DNA of 64,000 nucleotides. Origin: Onchocerca volvulus. Its lineage: Eukaryota > Nematoda > Chromadorea > Rhabditida > Onchocercidae. The notes under the pieces were generated by a model that saw only the letters and a list, made by a program, of their open reading frames with translations, had not been told where the DNA came from and did no database searches. Made by a program: the position numbers and the translations under genes. The DNA lies in assembly GCA_000499405.2 (NCBI GenBank), contig HG738137.1, forward strand, positions 13,757,661 through 13,821,660, written 5' to 3'. This document shows, one piece after another, positions 24,801 through 36,200 of this stretch; positions within the stretch are counted from its first letter, which is position 1, and each line of letters begins with the position of its first letter.

Positions 24801-27800
24801 TTATTTGAGGGACTAGCTAATTACATTTTGTTTTGTTATATTGTTTGATTCAGTAATGGAAAATATATAGTAAGGGAACTCAAATGCTAGTAAGTAAACT
24901 ATAATGATATATAAAAAACTAATAAAACGTGCTTAATCATGCCAACTCTTAGGAAATGGAATCCTTATCTTTGTTTATTTATAAATATCTAATAATTAGA
25001 AGGATTGTCTAGTTATATCTATTTGTTTCCAGCTTTGAATTATTTCATTTCTATTTATTTCACTTCAAATATCGTATTTTTCTAGCTCGGGCAGTGTAAC
25101 AGATGATGGTCGTTATTTAATAGTAGATGTCAGTCGAGGTACGGATCCATCTAATAAGCTTTATTATTATGATGTCCAAGATGCGAACCAAAAAATTACG
25201 GGTAAAGTACCCTTGAAGCCACTCTTCGATAAATCAGATGCGAAATATGAAGTAAATTATTTCCATTCAGAACTGCAAATTCTGGTTAATTAATAGCGAT
25301 AGCCATCACATTTCTAATGATCTATAGCTTTGCAAAAACCTGCAACCGCCGTCACTACCAACTAGCTATTTGCAAAATTTAGAAATAATCTGACAATATG
25401 AGATTTGAACCTAAAGCACTCATTGTTAACTTTTCAATTTTCATTATCACCTGAAATAACAAATTAATAAAACTATCCAATCAAACATTCTTTCAGTTTA
25501 TTGATAATGACAATGACACAGCTTTAATACTAACGAATCACGATGCACCTATGTTCAAAGTAATAAGAGTGAAAATGTCAACAGCTCATGAAGGGCCTTC
25601 TGCATGGGAAACGGTAATTCCGGAAGACAAGAAGAATAAATTGGATTGGGTGACATATGTTGGTGCCGATCGTTTAGTGGTTTCATATATAGAAGATGTT
25701 AAGGTATCATGATGTTTTTCATACTACTACTCAAGTATTATAATGGTAGAATTACCGTTTTTGTCATAACTTTTTTCTGCATTGAAATAATTTATAATAA
25801 TAATTATTTGAAACCCATAAATTAAGGAATTTGCTTTCAGATTTCAAAATTTATGATCAATTCTTTCGGTAGGATTTTTTGGAAAAAAAAAGAAAAAAAT
25901 TAGACGATTTATTACAATAACACAGGGAATGTTGCAGAATAAGCTTTATGTATACTGTCCAAAAACGGGCGAGCGTTTCTATGAAATACCATTGGAAATA
26001 GGAACAATATCAGGATTTTATGGTCATAAAAAGCATACAGAAATGTTCTTACGATTTGATTCATTTCTTACGCCGGGTATCATCTACTATGTTGATTTCA
26101 AAGATATAGAACCATCACATCCAGTAAAATTGAAGGTTTGAATATTATTTTCTGGCTTAATTAGCATTAATTTTGCATAATCAAATCATAAGGTCCTTCA
26201 GTGCCACTTGTTTTTCAATACTGACATGATCAGATCAAATAATCATATATGATTATCCAGAAAAAATTCTTGAGCTATTTTGTATAATCAGTTTTCACTA
26301 ATTTGATTGATGGTTTAAGCCGTTTAATCTTGTCTTATTTGTTTTGACTTTTTTCGTGACAATAGAACTGAAAGCGAAAAAAAAGACAGATCTGTCTCAC
26401 TGAAAAATTTTTAAAAAAATGAAAATTTCCAGGAATTTCGAAGAATCAGTGTTAAAGGCGTAGATACAAGCAAATTCACTGTAAAACAAGTGTTTTGTAC
26501 AAGCAAGGATGGAACAAAAGTAAGTTTGTTGATTTCGAATAGAACAGTGTAATGTTGATTTGAAAAGTGGCTATGGCTTTATAATAATAAAGTTACTAGC
26601 ATGCTGATGACAATAACTATTGTAGCTATCATAACTATCTGAATGATGATAATTGCTGAAAAAATAGAGTAAATCATGACATGGTGTGCGCAACATCGGT
26701 ATATATAAATATTATAACCATAGTTGCTATAAAAGAAGTCCTAAAATATGAGTAATGATCGAAAGATGATTCTGGTAATATTTTGATCTTTCAGAATTAT
26801 TGCTTGAAATAAATAAGAAAGAAGAAGTTTCAGATACCTATATACATTCTGCATAACAAAAATTTGGTTCTGAATGGAAATACTCCTACCATACTTTATG
26901 GATATGGTGGATTTAACATTGCTGTAACGCCATATTTCTCTATTTCGTCTATTTTATTCCTAGATAATTTTAAGGGTATCTTTGCATCGGCTAATTTACG
27001 TGGTGGAAGGTAAATCCAATTTCAAATTTATATTCTTATATTAATTATTAATCATTTGTACATCCATTAAATTGTTTTAATCAATCATTTAATGCAGAAT
27101 GTGATACAGTTTAAGAATTCAATCAAATATTATCTTATTAAATATTATATTTTTCAAATCTTAAATTTCTTATTCATACGAAAAGCTAAATCTTTTTGTT
27201 GACATTAAATTATCGCAATTTTAAAGGAAAAAGACATCAACATTTACTTTTAATTATTCAGAATTCAATAAAAAATAACTTTTATTTTAAAAAAAAAATC
27301 TATAACATAATTGAATTGGACTCATATTTCGCTTGCAAAGTGGATGCGATTAATTTTCTTCATTTGAATATTGAAGTCACTAAATAAGTAGGAAAGTTTC
27401 CCTTTCCTAGTTATTTGTGCAAATAAAATTGTTAAGATTATATCAACAATTCCCAATTCTGGAATTTTGCTGAGTGAAACTTTTTAAACTTCATGCCAAT
27501 ACTAAAATATTTAAGTATTTTTCATAAGTATTGTTGTTTTCAATTTCTGGATTTTTCTATTACTGGTGTCGTCGTTTCGGCGATATATGAAAAAGGAAAG
27601 TGAATTTAGCATAATTTTCATATTTTTCAGTGAATATGGTGAAAAATGGCATGAAGGTGGAATACGAGAACGAAAACAAAATGTTTTTGATGATTTTATA
27701 GCTGCTGCTGAATATCTAATCTCTAATAATTATACATCACCAAGAAGGCCAGAGTTATTCAAAATTTTTTTATTTTTACCCAAAACTATTATTTTGTCCT

Positions 27801-29590
27801 GGAAAAAAATATGATGTTTTTTATTATTTTCATTAATGAAAACATCATGTTTTTTTATATTTTGGATTTCGAAATTTTCGGAATTTCATTGTAGATTAGC
27901 TATACGTGGTGGTTCAAATGGTGGCTTATTAGTTGGTGTCGTTTCGCAACAACGTCCAGAACTTTTTGGTGCTGTTCTGAATCAAGTTGGGTACGATAGT
28001 TTTTTTCAAATATATGTCGACTTAATTTTTAATAATAATTAAAATAACATTGCATTTGTTATTTGGTTTATGCATTCATTAAATGCTGATTATATATATT
28101 TATAAAGTAGTGTCTTTAAGTTATTGATTTCTGCAAGTTGAAATGTTAATCTTTGCTTTGTATATATTCTCCAAATAGGAGAATATTCCTTCTTGTGGTT
28201 TTAGGTTTAGGGTTGATATAATGTCTTTATTATGCAGGATAATAGATATTATTCATTTTTTTATGAATAAAAAAAGTAAGGAATAAATATCCGTAGTAGA
28301 GGAAAGATTGAATATAGCTGAAACGAAATAGCTGAAGATAGAACAAACAGTAAAAAAGATAGTTTTTTTGAAAAATATCGAAAGTTTATAAATTATATTC
28401 CTATTGTTTTTTATGTTGACGTATTATTATTATTTATTATAATCTTTTTTATTATTGTACAGAAGTCTTCTGTTTCAGTGTTCTTGATATGTTGCGATAT
28501 CACAAATTTACTATTGGTAATGCATGGATACCAGAATATGGCAATCCTGATGAAGCATCCGATTTTGAATTTATTTACAAGTAATTTACGCAAAATTTTT
28601 TCTGGAATCTAATTCCTCTTTTTGTTTTCCAGATTTTTCTATTCTATAAATTCCACTTTTTTCTAATTTTCGAATTTAATATTAGTTGATTTGATACTAA
28701 TATCATAAATAATTTTTACAAAACTTTAATCATTAAAATATATTAAAGACTTGTCTTGTATATTTCACTTGAAATTGAAATCAGTTTTTAAATTCATTGT
28801 CAGCTAAATTAAGGCAACCATTTTAAAATTCTGACGAGTCATTTACATACATTAACTTTTTGTTTCAAAAATCAAAAGTCGACGACTACAATTTTTTTAC
28901 GGTTTACTTTTTTTGTGACATAAAAAAATATATTTTCATACTTAATTTTAGATATTCCCCACTTCATAATATCGAAATTCCGAATAAAGGCCATCAATGG
29001 CCATCTACAATGCTTTTGACAGCTGATCATGATGATCGTGTAGTACCTTTACATTCTCTAAAATATATGGCCCGGCTGTATGAAGCTGCTCGAGCATCAA
29101 ACAATTTCCAGAAGAAGCCGCTCATTATACGAGTAGATGTGAAAGCTGGCCATGGAGCTGGCAAGCCTACTAGCAAAATTGTAAGTTATTTTTTTTTTCT
29201 TTTTTTTTTTTGTGATAATCTCCTTTGATGATACTTAAGCCAAAATTTGTTTTTCAAACGATGCACTTGATGTATCTCACACAAATCATGCTCTAAATAC
29301 GAAAAGCTCAATACTGTTTCAAATTGTGTTTCTACTTTTTTGAAATGCAATGCTTTCAAATAGGGCAAAATTCAATTAGCAAGAGAAGGTGAAGGTCAGA
29401 AGAAGCAAATGATAATCTTATTATTGTTTATTAGGAAATAATGCAGAGAATGCTGCAGAAAAATGGCTGAGGAATCTTAAAATATTAGCTTTTTCCGAAA
29501 TTAAAATTTTTTTTCCAATTTCAGATTGCCGAATATGTGGATATGTATTGTTTCCTCCAAAAAGTGTTAGACTTGAAGTGGTATGAATAA
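21834..29590 (+). CDS. Prolyl oligopeptidase (S9A) with N-terminal signal-like extension
   Basis: Serine peptidase of family S9A, cleaving short peptides after proline. Exons: 21834-22097, 22713-22840, 22940-23035, 23468-23636, 24206-24304, 24491-24633, 25086-25251, 25497-25703, 25938-26135 (or from 25926), 26433-26519, 26834-27009, 27631-27747, 27895-27990, 28479-28580, 28952-29180, 29525-29590. All phases agree, giving about 780 residues against about 710 for the usual enzyme. The family N-terminus ([20 protein letters not shown]) begins near residue 80. The catalytic domain has YGYGGFN, nucleophile GGSNGG (Ser about 624), ADHDDRVVP (Asp about 710) and AGHGAGK (His about 750), at family spacing. 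The extra N-terminus has a hydrophobic core ([14 protein letters not shown]) followed by Cys and an NYT glycosylation sequon, suggesting secretion. An AATAAA lies at 29923-29928. Confidence 0.93.
27748..27894 (+). other. GC-AG intron in the prolyl oligopeptidase gene
   Basis: The exon ending ...TSPRR joins ...[10 protein letters not shown] exactly as in other prolyl oligopeptidases, but no GT is available at that point. The intron must start with GC (AGAAG|GCCAGA) and end TTGTAG. Reading through instead reaches an in-frame TGA at 27811-27813 with no usable GT donor before it. GC-AG introns are a known minor class, though this donor does not match their usual GCAAGT strongly. Confidence 0.75.
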
Positions 29591-30984
29591 GAACGAAAAT
29601 GGAACTTAACATATTAGCTATGGAGACATTCCGTTTTCTAGACATCTTTTTGAAATCATTAGTTTCCATTTTATTGTTATCCATCTTTTTTTTTTTAAAT
29701 CCTGCAATCTGTTCATCATTAAACACAAAGAAATTGAAAGTATTTCGGATTGTCTTTTTTTACTAGTTTCTCAAAACTATTTTTATGTCCTGGAACTAGA
29801 ACTTTTTTGTTCATCGAATCTCTTTATATCTTCTAGCAGATTTTGATTGATTCATTAAAAATTTCTGTTTTCATTATCGAGAAGTTGCATGTTGTTACAT
29901 TTTTAATATAGATTTAAAGTTAAATAAATATTTCGAACTGCAGTATTCAATGAATTGCATCTAAATTATTATTGGGATTTAGTAATTTCCAACACAAATT
30001 TTTGTCGAAAATTTGTTGAACTGACGGTTCTTCGCAAAAATTTTTGATGAAAATATGATTTCCTTCGCTTTCTCTCAATAAGTATTTAAATAATTTCTTG
30101 TTAAATTTCTTAGGTATTCTGGAAGGAATTAAAAAAAAAAATCGAAGAAAGTGAAAAGATGTAAAATGTTACGAAAACTTTAATGGGAATGGAATTAATA
30201 TTGAATAACAGATTTATTCGAAGAAATAATGATTAAAAGTGTAGCATATAATGAAAGAGATAACATTGTAAATAATGGTATATCAAATTTCCGAATAAAA
30301 GCTATCAGTACAATCGCAATGAAGATTCGCTTAAATTGATCATTGTTAACTTGTGATGCTACTATGATGAAAATCTAAAACAAAAGTTATAAAACGCTGG
30401 TAAAATTCATAATGCTGCTTGGATTATCCAATATTATCAATGGTTCATATTTTCTTTGATTAAATTAGCAATAATTAAAATTTTGGAAAGTTTTAAGAAA
30501 CACTTTTAAAGGTCATATTTAAAATACAATTGTAGCTGTAAAATTGAAATTTTCAAATAAAAATGTGTAAAATTTTTTAAGTCCTCTCGAATTTCAAAAA
30601 ATTTCACAGTTCATAAAAATTTCTAGGAATTTCACATGATTTGAGATAATAAATTATGAAAATAATATGTCATTTAATATAATCTAATAATTCCGGGAAC
30701 TTTATTGTTCGGAAATATTGTAATCGAAAAATTTGCATATTAGCTTGCTCTCGCATTTGCAATGTAATCTAAATTATTCATTAATGTAAGCGAAAAAAAA
30801 ATTTTCAAACTACATGAATCGATTTCATTCAAAAATGAATAGAAAAAATGCTTTTTTTATCTTAAGATTCTGAATTCAATATAGGTGAAATTCACGAATA
30901 GCAAATATTTTTTTTTTCTATTTGATACTGTGATTAGAGAGAAGATGAAAAAAATTATCCTAAAAAACTTTCTGGGAGGTTTAA

Positions 30985-31320
30985 CCGTCGCATTGATTTA
31001 AAATTGCATTAAGCACTGAATTGTAGATATCTCGAGAATATTAAGAGCAAAATAAGTATAACAATAAGTTTTCATTGTATTATCTCAAAATTAAGATTAA
31101 ATTTTAAGTCACAATCATTTCGAGAATATCAAATGAGAAAGAAGCATAGCAATAAACTCTTATCATATCAATTTTAAACTTTAATCAAGTGTTGAGTTGC
31201 AATTATCTCCAACTATATTAAATGCAAAAGAAGCTTTTATTATATTAATTTAAATTTAAATCTCAAGTACTAGATTATAATTATTTCGAGAATATTAAAT
31301 GCAAAAGAAGTTTGATAATA
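30985..31320. repeat. Tandem repeat, about 88-bp period, 3-4 copies
   Basis: Units begin ATCTCGAGAATATTAA or ATTTCGAGAATATNAAATG at about 31027, 31117, 31204 and 31283, each followed by GCAAAA(G/T)AAG-like sequence, an AT-rich middle and an (A)AGCACTGAATTGTA-like tail. Copies are diverged but colinear, with spacing of about 90, 87 and 79 bases. A partial unit precedes the first full copy. Confidence 0.75.
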
Positions 31321-31609
31321 AATAAATGAGGGACGGACAATTGAAATTAAATCCTAACATCGTCCATCAATCCGGGAAACTTTCAGCATCGATGAGCTAA
31401 AAATATACCGCGACTTACCGTATCTTTCTGAAAATAATCGAAAAGCAATTACTAACATATATGCAAAATCCTTAGATTAATGGTTTTGTAGTTACACGGT
31501 ATTTCTGGAGAAGATTTAGGAATTTATGCGATATTTTCAGATTAAACTTAGATTATACAATGCCCCTGGATGAAATTTGTGTTGTAGTACTGTGTTTTAG
31601 TCCCAATTC

Positions 31610-31735
31610 AGGAAAGAATTCGCTTATTGTTACAGTACTTTCAGAAAGAATTTGAAAATTTTGCGATGCTTCCAGAAAGAATTTAGATTTGTGCAGTTTG
31701 CTTCCGGAAGGAATTTAAAATTGTAAATTTGGAAG
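31610..31735. repeat. Tandem repeat, about 32-bp period, about 4 copies
   Basis: The repeated core is TTC(C/A)(A/G)GAAAGAATTT followed by an AT-rich spacer ending GC. Copies start near 31608, 31640, 31671 and 31703. Related but weaker copies continue upstream (TTTCTGGAGAAGATTTAGGAA near 31501). It is separate in sequence from the repeats on either side. Confidence 0.65.
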
Positions 31736-31965
31736 CGATATTTCTGGAGGCGTAAGATATTTTGGAAAATAGATGAAACGAAAAAAATTTGCATAATTAC
31801 TCGAACAGGCTTAGAGTAAGCTCGAATGATATGCAGGTTTTTCGAGAAAAAAAAAAGAAAAAATTAGCGACTTCGCTAGAATTGGCTCGTTCGCTCCTTT
31901 CTTGCTCATTTCATAATATTTGGGTGGTGCGAGGTGGTGGGTTGAGGTGTGGTGGTCGGGTGTGC

Positions 31966-32265
31966 GGTCCGCATATATAGGGGTGTACAGTCGGCATATA
32001 TCGGGATGTATGGTTCGCGTATATTGGGAAGTGCCATTAGCGTATATCGGGATGTGCGATTCGCATATATCGGTAGATGCGTCGCGTACGTCACGAGGTG
32101 CGTGCATCGAGAAATACGGTGCGAAAATCGGTAGATGCGACACGTACTGAAAAATACGATGCGCACACCGGAAAGTGCAACGCGTTTATTGGGTGGTGCG
32201 TCGCGTACATGAGCGATGCGATGCGTATATCGGGAGAGTGCGAAGCGTACATCGAAGAGTATTTA
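31966..32265. repeat. GC-rich minisatellite, about 20-23-bp units, about 14 copies
   Basis: The consensus is close to GCGTATATCGGGATGTGCGAT, seen as about 14 diverged copies (for example GCATATATCGGGATGTATGG, GCGTATATCGGGATGTGCGA, GCATATATCGGTAGATGCGTC). Its GC content is far above that of the flanks. The array keeps several frames open on both strands for 60-110 codons; these are by-products of the repeat. A GGTGG-rich leader lies at about 31922-31960. Confidence 0.8.
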
Positions 32266-32630
32266 ATGGTTGTTACCGGAAGTTTTTGCTATAAGAGATA
32301 AAAGAAAGAGATGAAATGGATTTAGCTGGATCGAGAGAGGGATTCGGGAGAAGAATTGGTGCGATGGACGTGAAAAGATTCGCAGAGTGAATTGAGAATA
32401 GAATATGGGGGAGATGGATCGATGGAGGATTACAGAGATGAATGTTGAGGATAATTCGGGGAATGAATTGTGAAAAGAATTGAGAAGATTGATCGTGAAG
32501 GTTGAAAATTGATCTGTAAAAATGATTTGGAGTTTATTCAGGAGTAAGATTAAAGAGATGTATTATAAGAAGGATTCGGGAATTGAGTGAAAAGTACGAT
32601 TGAAGAGTCGTAAGGATTCGGAATATTTGT
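32266..32630. repeat. Purine-rich G/A tract with GAATTGAGAA-like motifs
   Basis: The + strand here is strongly purine-biased with loosely repeated words such as GAATTGAGAA, GATGGA, GGATTC and GGGAATTGA. No clear period can be fixed by eye. It continues directly from the minisatellite and may be an older, decayed array. Confidence 0.45.
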
Positions 32631-33260
32631 TTTAAAGAGGATTCCGATAATTTAACGGAAATGGAATTGCTATTTAAGTAATTGTAGTAGTCAAAGCTTG
32701 AATTATTTTGCTGCATTTTCAAGTCGAAGATTAAATGTTGCTTTTATTAAAAACTTAAGCAAAAAAGAGTTTGTGATAGATCGATTGAATTTTAGGTATT
32801 CCGTAAAATCCTATCTCGCATTTCGTCTCTCTACAACATCTTTCCGGCGATATCATCTACTTGCATTGAATAATTCAAAAGTAGAGATTTTTTCGGCACT
32901 CCTAGCACAGTACAGTTAATCATAATTTTTAAAAGATTTGAATACTAATTAGAAGAGCTGTAATTATCCATAATTATTTTTATAATAATTTGATTTAAAG
33001 ATTTTTCTGGAAAATCAAGAAAAGAAAATTTTGAATAATTTATGCTAACATGCTTGTATCAAACAAAAAACTAACATTATGAATAATTTGCTTGATAAAA
33101 AAAAAAAAAAAAAGCACATTTTTGCTACAAAACTTCTCATTTACTAATTATATTTTTTCATTTTGGGGGAAATTAAGATTACAATAATCATTTTTACAAT
33201 TGTAATAATTTTAGGTCAATTTCAAGTTTTAATTTTGTTATTTCTATTTTAGATAAAGAA

Positions 33261-36200
33261 ATGTCAGAAACAAATCGCAATGCTCATTCAATTGAATATA
33301 TCTCATACAGTCCAACTCCAAGAACTTTCAGAATGAGGAACAGTTCGCACAGATCAACTCCAAGATTTTCCAGAAGGTGGAATAATCCATGCAATTCAAT
33401 TCCGGATGCTTCTAGAGCGAGAAATATTCTGCGAAGTCCAGTTGTAAGGATTTCTGGAAGGGAAGGAAATAGCTCATACAGTTCAATCTCAGAAATTTCT
33501 CGAATTGGAAGCGATTCATGCAGTCCAACTCCAGGAACTTCTAGAAGAGGAAATAGTCCAATTCCAGGAAATTTGGAACAGTGGAATGATATGCAGATGC
33601 TATATAGCAAAGCAGAACGTACCAAAGAAAGAATGATGGAATATCGAGAAATTTTGCAATGTATAAAAAACTTACGAACAGCGGAAAATGAAAAAAATCG
33701 TTCAAAAAATAGGATGTTAAAACAAAAATGTGAAAAATATAAGCAGCAAATTGCTGAAGAGAAAGTAAGTTTCGATAATGTATTAAACAATAGTTTGAAT
33801 ATGCAAATTGGATATTTGAACTATTTAAAAAGTAAATTTAAATTACAAGAAGTGTAAATTATAAGGAGATATATGTTTAATTTAAATACAGCATTTATCT
33901 TTAAAAAAAAAAAAAAAATTAAATATATTAGAAGATTTGAATCTTCTAGAGATTACATTAAAAGAGAGTAAATGTAATCTCTAAAAGATTCAAATAGATC
34001 ATTTCACTGTGATGTATAGATGACTGTTGCTTGGTATTGAATGTTTAAAAAATTTTAATTAAAGTTAAAGACAAAATTTTCCTTCTTTTTTCGGCCAAAC
34101 ATTAGACAATGAGAATTTCTCTAATATTATGCAAGACAAATAATTTCTCAAATATAATGCATGATGTACAATCCTTCTAATATGATGCATAACGTATCGT
34201 TTCTTACATCTGATATATTTTCATCTAAATATTAGAAATTTCTTTTCTTAAGCAAAACATACTAAAAGTATCAGTGATTGATATTGGATTAGATTAAAAA
34301 AGATAGAATCTTTGAATTACAAAGATTCGATGAACATGCAAATTTGAAATATTTAGAGTAAGTATTTACTATTTATTTTTTTACTTTCAAAAATTAATTG
34401 ATAGATATAGATGAGCATGCTGTTTATACTTCTACAGCGATATTTTTCTCTTTTATATTTCAGAGTCTGAGGGACACTTTGCAAGAATGTTTTTTCGAGT
34501 TGGAGAATCAATTTAATAATTCTGCCGAACAATTAACTGAGCTACAAGTGGAAAATGAACAAAAACGAAGCGAAACTGTTCATTTGCAAAAAATTTTAAA
34601 TCAAACATGGGAAATATTGATTCAGGTTAGAAAACAAGATACAAAGAAGGATCGTATCTGGAATCTTCGAACAAAAAATGCTTTACATGCAAAACGTGTT
34701 GCTGAAGAAAAACTTCGAGAAGCGTTGGAAAAATGCGCGATGGAAACTAAACGTTCCGCTGAATTAGAAGAATCTGAAAAAATGCTAAAAACTTTGATTG
34801 AGAAAATGAAATTGGAAATGGAGGAGAAAGAACGTTCGTGTAACGATTCCAAAATACGTTTAGCGGTACATAGCGAAGCAGCATCTTCATCATGTCGACA
34901 AGTTATAGAAGCAAACAAGAAAATTGCTGAGCTTGCCTACAAAAACAAGAGGTTATTTTTGCAACTTAAGAATATTCGTTCGGAGCTGCACAATTTCCTA
35001 CAAGATTTTGTCAATATTAAAGCTGGAATAAGTCAAATTAAATCAAAAAATAAGAAACATGATGAAAGATTGCAACAAATGGATCAAAGATTTAAAACTG
35101 AAATGTTGCCATTAATTCAAAGTGATCAGCAAAAAAATGCTCTTCTTGCACAACATTCAAATCGGATTAGCTCGTTACTTTATGAAAATATGAAAGTTAA
35201 AAAAGTAGTAGAGGAATTACACGATCAAAGCAAAAATATGGCCGAAATAATTCATAATAGCGAAGCAGTCCTTCATTCACAACACCAAGAATTGGGAGTA
35301 TATGAGATAAATGAAAGAATTCGAGAACGAGAAATTGGTAAATTGCAGAGACAATCTGTAATTACCACAAATCAGACTAACTTGTTGAAAGCGGAGACCG
35401 GAAAATTTCAACAATTTACTTATCCCATATACAATTTTGCGGAAATTCGTTATCAAATTGCATGTTTGCTTAATAATATAGATGTAAGTAATTTTCATTT
35501 CTTTTTTTTTTTCTTTTTTTTTTCCAAAAAACTTCAGAAAAACTGATTTTTTGCAAAACTGATTATCGTTTTTATTGTATGTTATTCGAAAGTAATGATT
35601 AGAAGCAGATTATTTTTTTAATTTTATCCTGTCATCTTCGAAATTGATAAGCGAAGGGGGGTAATCCTTTATTGTATCAGCATTTGTTTTGATTTTTTGG
35701 TCATCCTGAGGTGTATGTTATTATTTTACCTGTTTTTGGTATTATTAGAGAGGCGGTTTTATTTTTGACTGATAAGGATCGTTTGTTTGGTCAGACTAGG
35801 ATAACTTTTGCTTCTATTTGGACTGCTGTTTTAGGTACTTCTGTGTGGGGTTATCATATGTATACGGCTGGTTTGGATATTGATACTCGTACTTATTTTA
35901 GTGCTGCTACTATGATTATTGCTATTCCTAGAGCTGTTAAGATTTTTAATTGATTAGGTACTTTTTTTGGTTCTAATCAAAAGATGCAGCCCTTATGATG
36001 TTGAACTTACAGTTTTATTTTTCTTTTTACTGTGGGTGGATTAAGTGGGATTATTTTGAGGGCTGCTAGTTTGGATATTATTTTGCATGATACTTATTAC
36101 GTTGTGGCTCATTTTCATTATACTTTGAGTTTGGGTGCTGTTTATGGTATTTTTTGTGGTTTTTTTGATTATAATCATTGAAATTAATTAATAATTAGGA

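Larger units (their letters stand above)
29591..33260. other. Intergenic region with clustered tandem repeats
   Basis: No gene is supported between the prolyl oligopeptidase stop and the coiled-coil gene. The first few hundred bases are likely 3' UTR. From about 30985 to 32265 the DNA is a succession of unrelated tandem repeats (separate entries), followed by a purine-rich G/A tract to about 32600. The open frames at 31789-32301 on both strands arise from the 22-bp repeat. Confidence 0.6.

Noticed and set aside
27196..27387. 63-codon frame inside a prolyl oligopeptidase intron
   Set aside because: It is AT-rich with no phase-compatible splice sites and no counterpart in the enzyme, where flanking exons join perfectly without it.
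31811..32301. Several open frames of 60-110 codons on both strands
   Set aside because: They are produced by the roughly 22-bp GC-rich minisatellite, whose units lack stop codons in several frames.
33284..33790. 168-codon - strand frame
   Set aside because: It is antisense to the Ser/Pro-repeat exon of the coiled-coil gene, which has a start context, donor and downstream exons; the - frame has none.
35711..35953. 80-codon open frame read as a nuclear gene
   Set aside because: It is cox1 of mitochondrial origin; in nuclear code it stops at a TGA that is Trp in the mitochondrion.
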